From: Maribacter sp.
GTDB lineage: Bacteria > Bacteroidota > Bacteroidia > Flavobacteriales > Flavobacteriaceae
Length of the DNA: 7,009 bases
Assembly (NCBI GenBank): GCA_030730545.1
Contig: JANQUX010000187.1
Location: 1 to 7,009 of the forward strand
Direction: 5' to 3'
Part shown: piece by piece, positions 5,567 through 7,009 of the stretch
How the letters are laid out: every line of letters starts with the position of its first letter
How positions within the stretch are numbered: position 1 is the first letter of the stretch
Notes under the pieces: generated by a model
The model's database searches: none
What the model saw: the letters and a program-made list of their open reading frames with translations, nothing else
What the model was told of the DNA's origin: nothing
Program-made: the position numbers and the translations under genes

Positions 5567-7009
5567 TTAAAACTCATCGGTTACACAACCTTTAGAGGCA
5601 GAAGAAACTGTACGAGCATATTTATACAAACTACCTCTTTTCACCTTTAATTCTGGCTGCTTCCAATTCTTTTTTCTTTCAGATAATTGCTCATCCGTTA
5701 GGTTGACCGATATTTCATTTTTTTCGGCATCTATGGTAATGATGTCTCCGTTTTCAAGAAGTGCTATAGCGCCACCTTCTTGTGCTTCAGGAGAAACGTG
5801 ACCTACTACGAAACCATGTGTACCACCTGAGAAACGACCATCTGTAATCAATGCCACATCTTTACCAAGACCAGCACCCATTATGGCTGCAGTTGGCTTC
5901 AACATTTCTGGCATACCTGGACCGCCTTTAGGACCTTCATAACGAATAACCACAACATCACCTTTTTTCACCTCACCTCTACCGATACCGGCATTAGCAA
6001 GAAACTCGTCATTATAGACTTTAGCCGGACCAGAGAAATACAATCCTTCTTTACCAGTTATTTTAGCCACAGCGCCTTCAGTGGCTAAGTTGCCATAAAG
6101 AATACGTAAGTGACCTGTTGCCTTAATAGGATTGCTCAATGGCTTAATAACTTGCTGATGTTCTAATAAACCTGGAAGCTCAGCTAAATTTTCAGCTATT
6201 GTTTTACCAGTAACGGTAAGACAATCGCCATGTAACATTCCGTTTTCAAGCATAAACTTCATAACGGCAGGCACACCACCAACACGGTGAACATCTTCCA
6301 TTAAAAATTTACCGCTTGGCTTTAAATCTGCCAAGAATGGCGTTGTATCACTAATTTTTTGAAAATCATCTAAAGTGAATTCTACATCTGCAGCTTTGGC
6401 AATTGCCAAGAAATGCAGTACAGCATTCGTTGACCCACCTAAAAGTGTTAACAAACGAATAGCATTCTCCATAGATTTACGGGTAATAATATCGCTTGGC
6501 TTAATATCTTTCTCTAAAAGGTTTCGTAAAGCCTTACCAGAGTTTATAGCATCGTACTGCTTATCTTTTCCTATAGCTGGGTTAGAAGAGTTATAAGGCA
6601 TTGCCATACCTAAAGCTTCAATAGCCGATGCCATTGTATTAGCTGTATACATACCACCACAAGCACCTGCACCAGGGCAAGCATTTTGAATTACACCTTT
6701 GTAATCCTCCTCATTCATAGTCCCTGCAACCTTCTCGCCCCATGCTTCGAAAGCAGAAACGATATCTAAGGTTTTATCTTTGAAACAACCCGAAGCTATG
6801 GTACCACCATAAACTAAGACAGAAGGTCTATTTAAACGAATCATTGCCATAAGTGCACCTGGCATATTCTTATCGCAACCAACAACAGTAACCAAACCAT
6901 CATAATTCATTGCCTGCACCACAGTTTCCATAGAATCTGCGATAATATCTCGAGAAGGTAATGAATAACGCATACCATATGTACCCATTGATATACCATC
7001 GCTAACACC
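5567..7009 (-). CDS. ilvD: Dihydroxy-acid dehydratase, 5' end cut by window edge
   Basis: Iron-sulfur enzyme that dehydrates 2,3-dihydroxy-isovalerate and 2,3-dihydroxy-3-methylvalerate to the 2-oxo acid precursors of valine and isoleucine. The frame is open to the window edge. The visible part is 480 residues starting [19 protein letters not shown], a conserved internal stretch of the family, so the Met within it (6988-6986) is not the real start and roughly the first 80 residues lie outside, including the first cluster cysteine. In visible numbering, the second and third Fe-S ligands are C45 in GCDKNMPG and C117 in [16 protein letters not shown]47 corresponds to the metal-site lysine that is carbamylated in relatives, and the catalytic serine is S394 in [10 protein letters not shown]. 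The protein ends normally at [10 protein letters not shown] with TAA. It is the first visible gene of the operon, 93 nt before ilvB; the operon promoter, if it precedes ilvD, is outside the window. Confidence 0.97.
   Translation of the reverse strand, partial: GVSDGISMGTYGMRYSLPSRDIIADSMETVVQAMNYDGLVTVVGCDKNMPGALMAMIRLNRPSVLVYGGTIASGCFKDKTLDIVSAFEAWGEKVAGTMNEEDYKGVIQNACPGAGACGGMYTANTMASAIEALGMAMPYNSSNPAIGKDKQYDAINSGKALRNLLEKDIKPSDIITRKSMENAIRLLTLLGGSTNAVLHFLAIAKAADVEFTLDDFQKISDTTPFLADLKPSGKFLMEDVHRVGGVPAVMKFMLENGMLHGDCLTVTGKTIAENLAELPGLLEHQQVIKPLSNPIKATGHLRILYGNLATEGAVAKITGKEGLYFSGPAKVYNDEFLANAGIGRGEVKKGDVVVIRYEGPKGGPGMPEMLKPTAAIMGAGLGKDVALITDGRFSGGTHGFVVGHVSPEAQEGGAIALLENGDIITIDAEKNEISVNLTDEQLSERKKNWKQPELKVKRGSLYKYARTVSSASKGCVTDEF

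Noticed and set aside
6375..6596. Plus-strand open frame of 73 codons
   Set aside because: It lies wholly inside the well-supported ilvD gene on the other strand and has no recognisable domain or leader; it is an antisense shadow.
6986..6988. ATG as the start of ilvD
   Set aside because: The frame stays open to the window edge and the preceding residues (GVSDGIS) belong to the conserved IlvD core, so this Met is internal and the true start is outside the window.
1..7009. Mobile element, CRISPR array, tRNA or phage genes
   Set aside because: None seen on either strand; apart from the methyltransferase the window is a continuous housekeeping biosynthetic operon.

Overview
The window is a branched-chain amino acid (isoleucine/valine) biosynthesis operon, with every gene on the minus strand. 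In transcription order (high to low coordinates) it reads ilvD (5' end cut by the window edge), ilvB, a small SAM-dependent methyltransferase gene, ilvN, ilvC and ilvA (3' end cut by the window edge). The DNA is AT-rich. Start codons sit behind A/T-rich leaders without convincing Shine-Dalgarno sequences, ilvC encodes the long enteric-like class II ketol-acid reductoisomerase, and the order ilvD-B-N-C-A is one I associate with Bacteroidota. I infer a member of the Flavobacteriaceae or a close relative; the genus cannot be told from the window.

The core enzymes look intact and functional. IlvA makes 2-oxobutanoate from threonine. IlvB with IlvN (acetohydroxyacid synthase) condenses pyruvate with 2-oxobutanoate or with a second pyruvate. 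IlvC isomerises and reduces the products, and IlvD dehydrates them to the 2-oxo acid precursors of Ile and Val. The final transaminase is not in the window. Catalytic and cofactor residues are present wherever the relevant part of the protein is in view.

Three things stand out. (1) A predicted class I, possibly metal-dependent, O-methyltransferase gene lies between the catalytic (ilvB) and regulatory (ilvN) subunit genes of acetohydroxyacid synthase, tightly spaced after ilvB; its substrate is unknown. (2) The 153-nt gap between ilvC and ilvA has only two ATG-started frames before the ilvA start. Both are mini-ORFs rich in pathway amino acids: Met-Cys-Ile-Val-Ile-Thr, and Met-Gln-Ile-Ile, whose stop codon overlaps the ilvA start. 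The first is followed at once by a small hairpin whose 3' arm could instead pair with an upstream segment. This resembles a leader-peptide control element for ilvA, but it is unproven and chance is a real alternative in AT-rich DNA. (3) The 93-nt ilvD-ilvB gap holds an 11-codon ORF with three Ile codons that ends inside a small hairpin, a weaker case of the same kind.

No tRNA, rRNA, CRISPR array, insertion sequence or clear intrinsic terminator was seen. No stretch longer than 153 nt lacks a gene.
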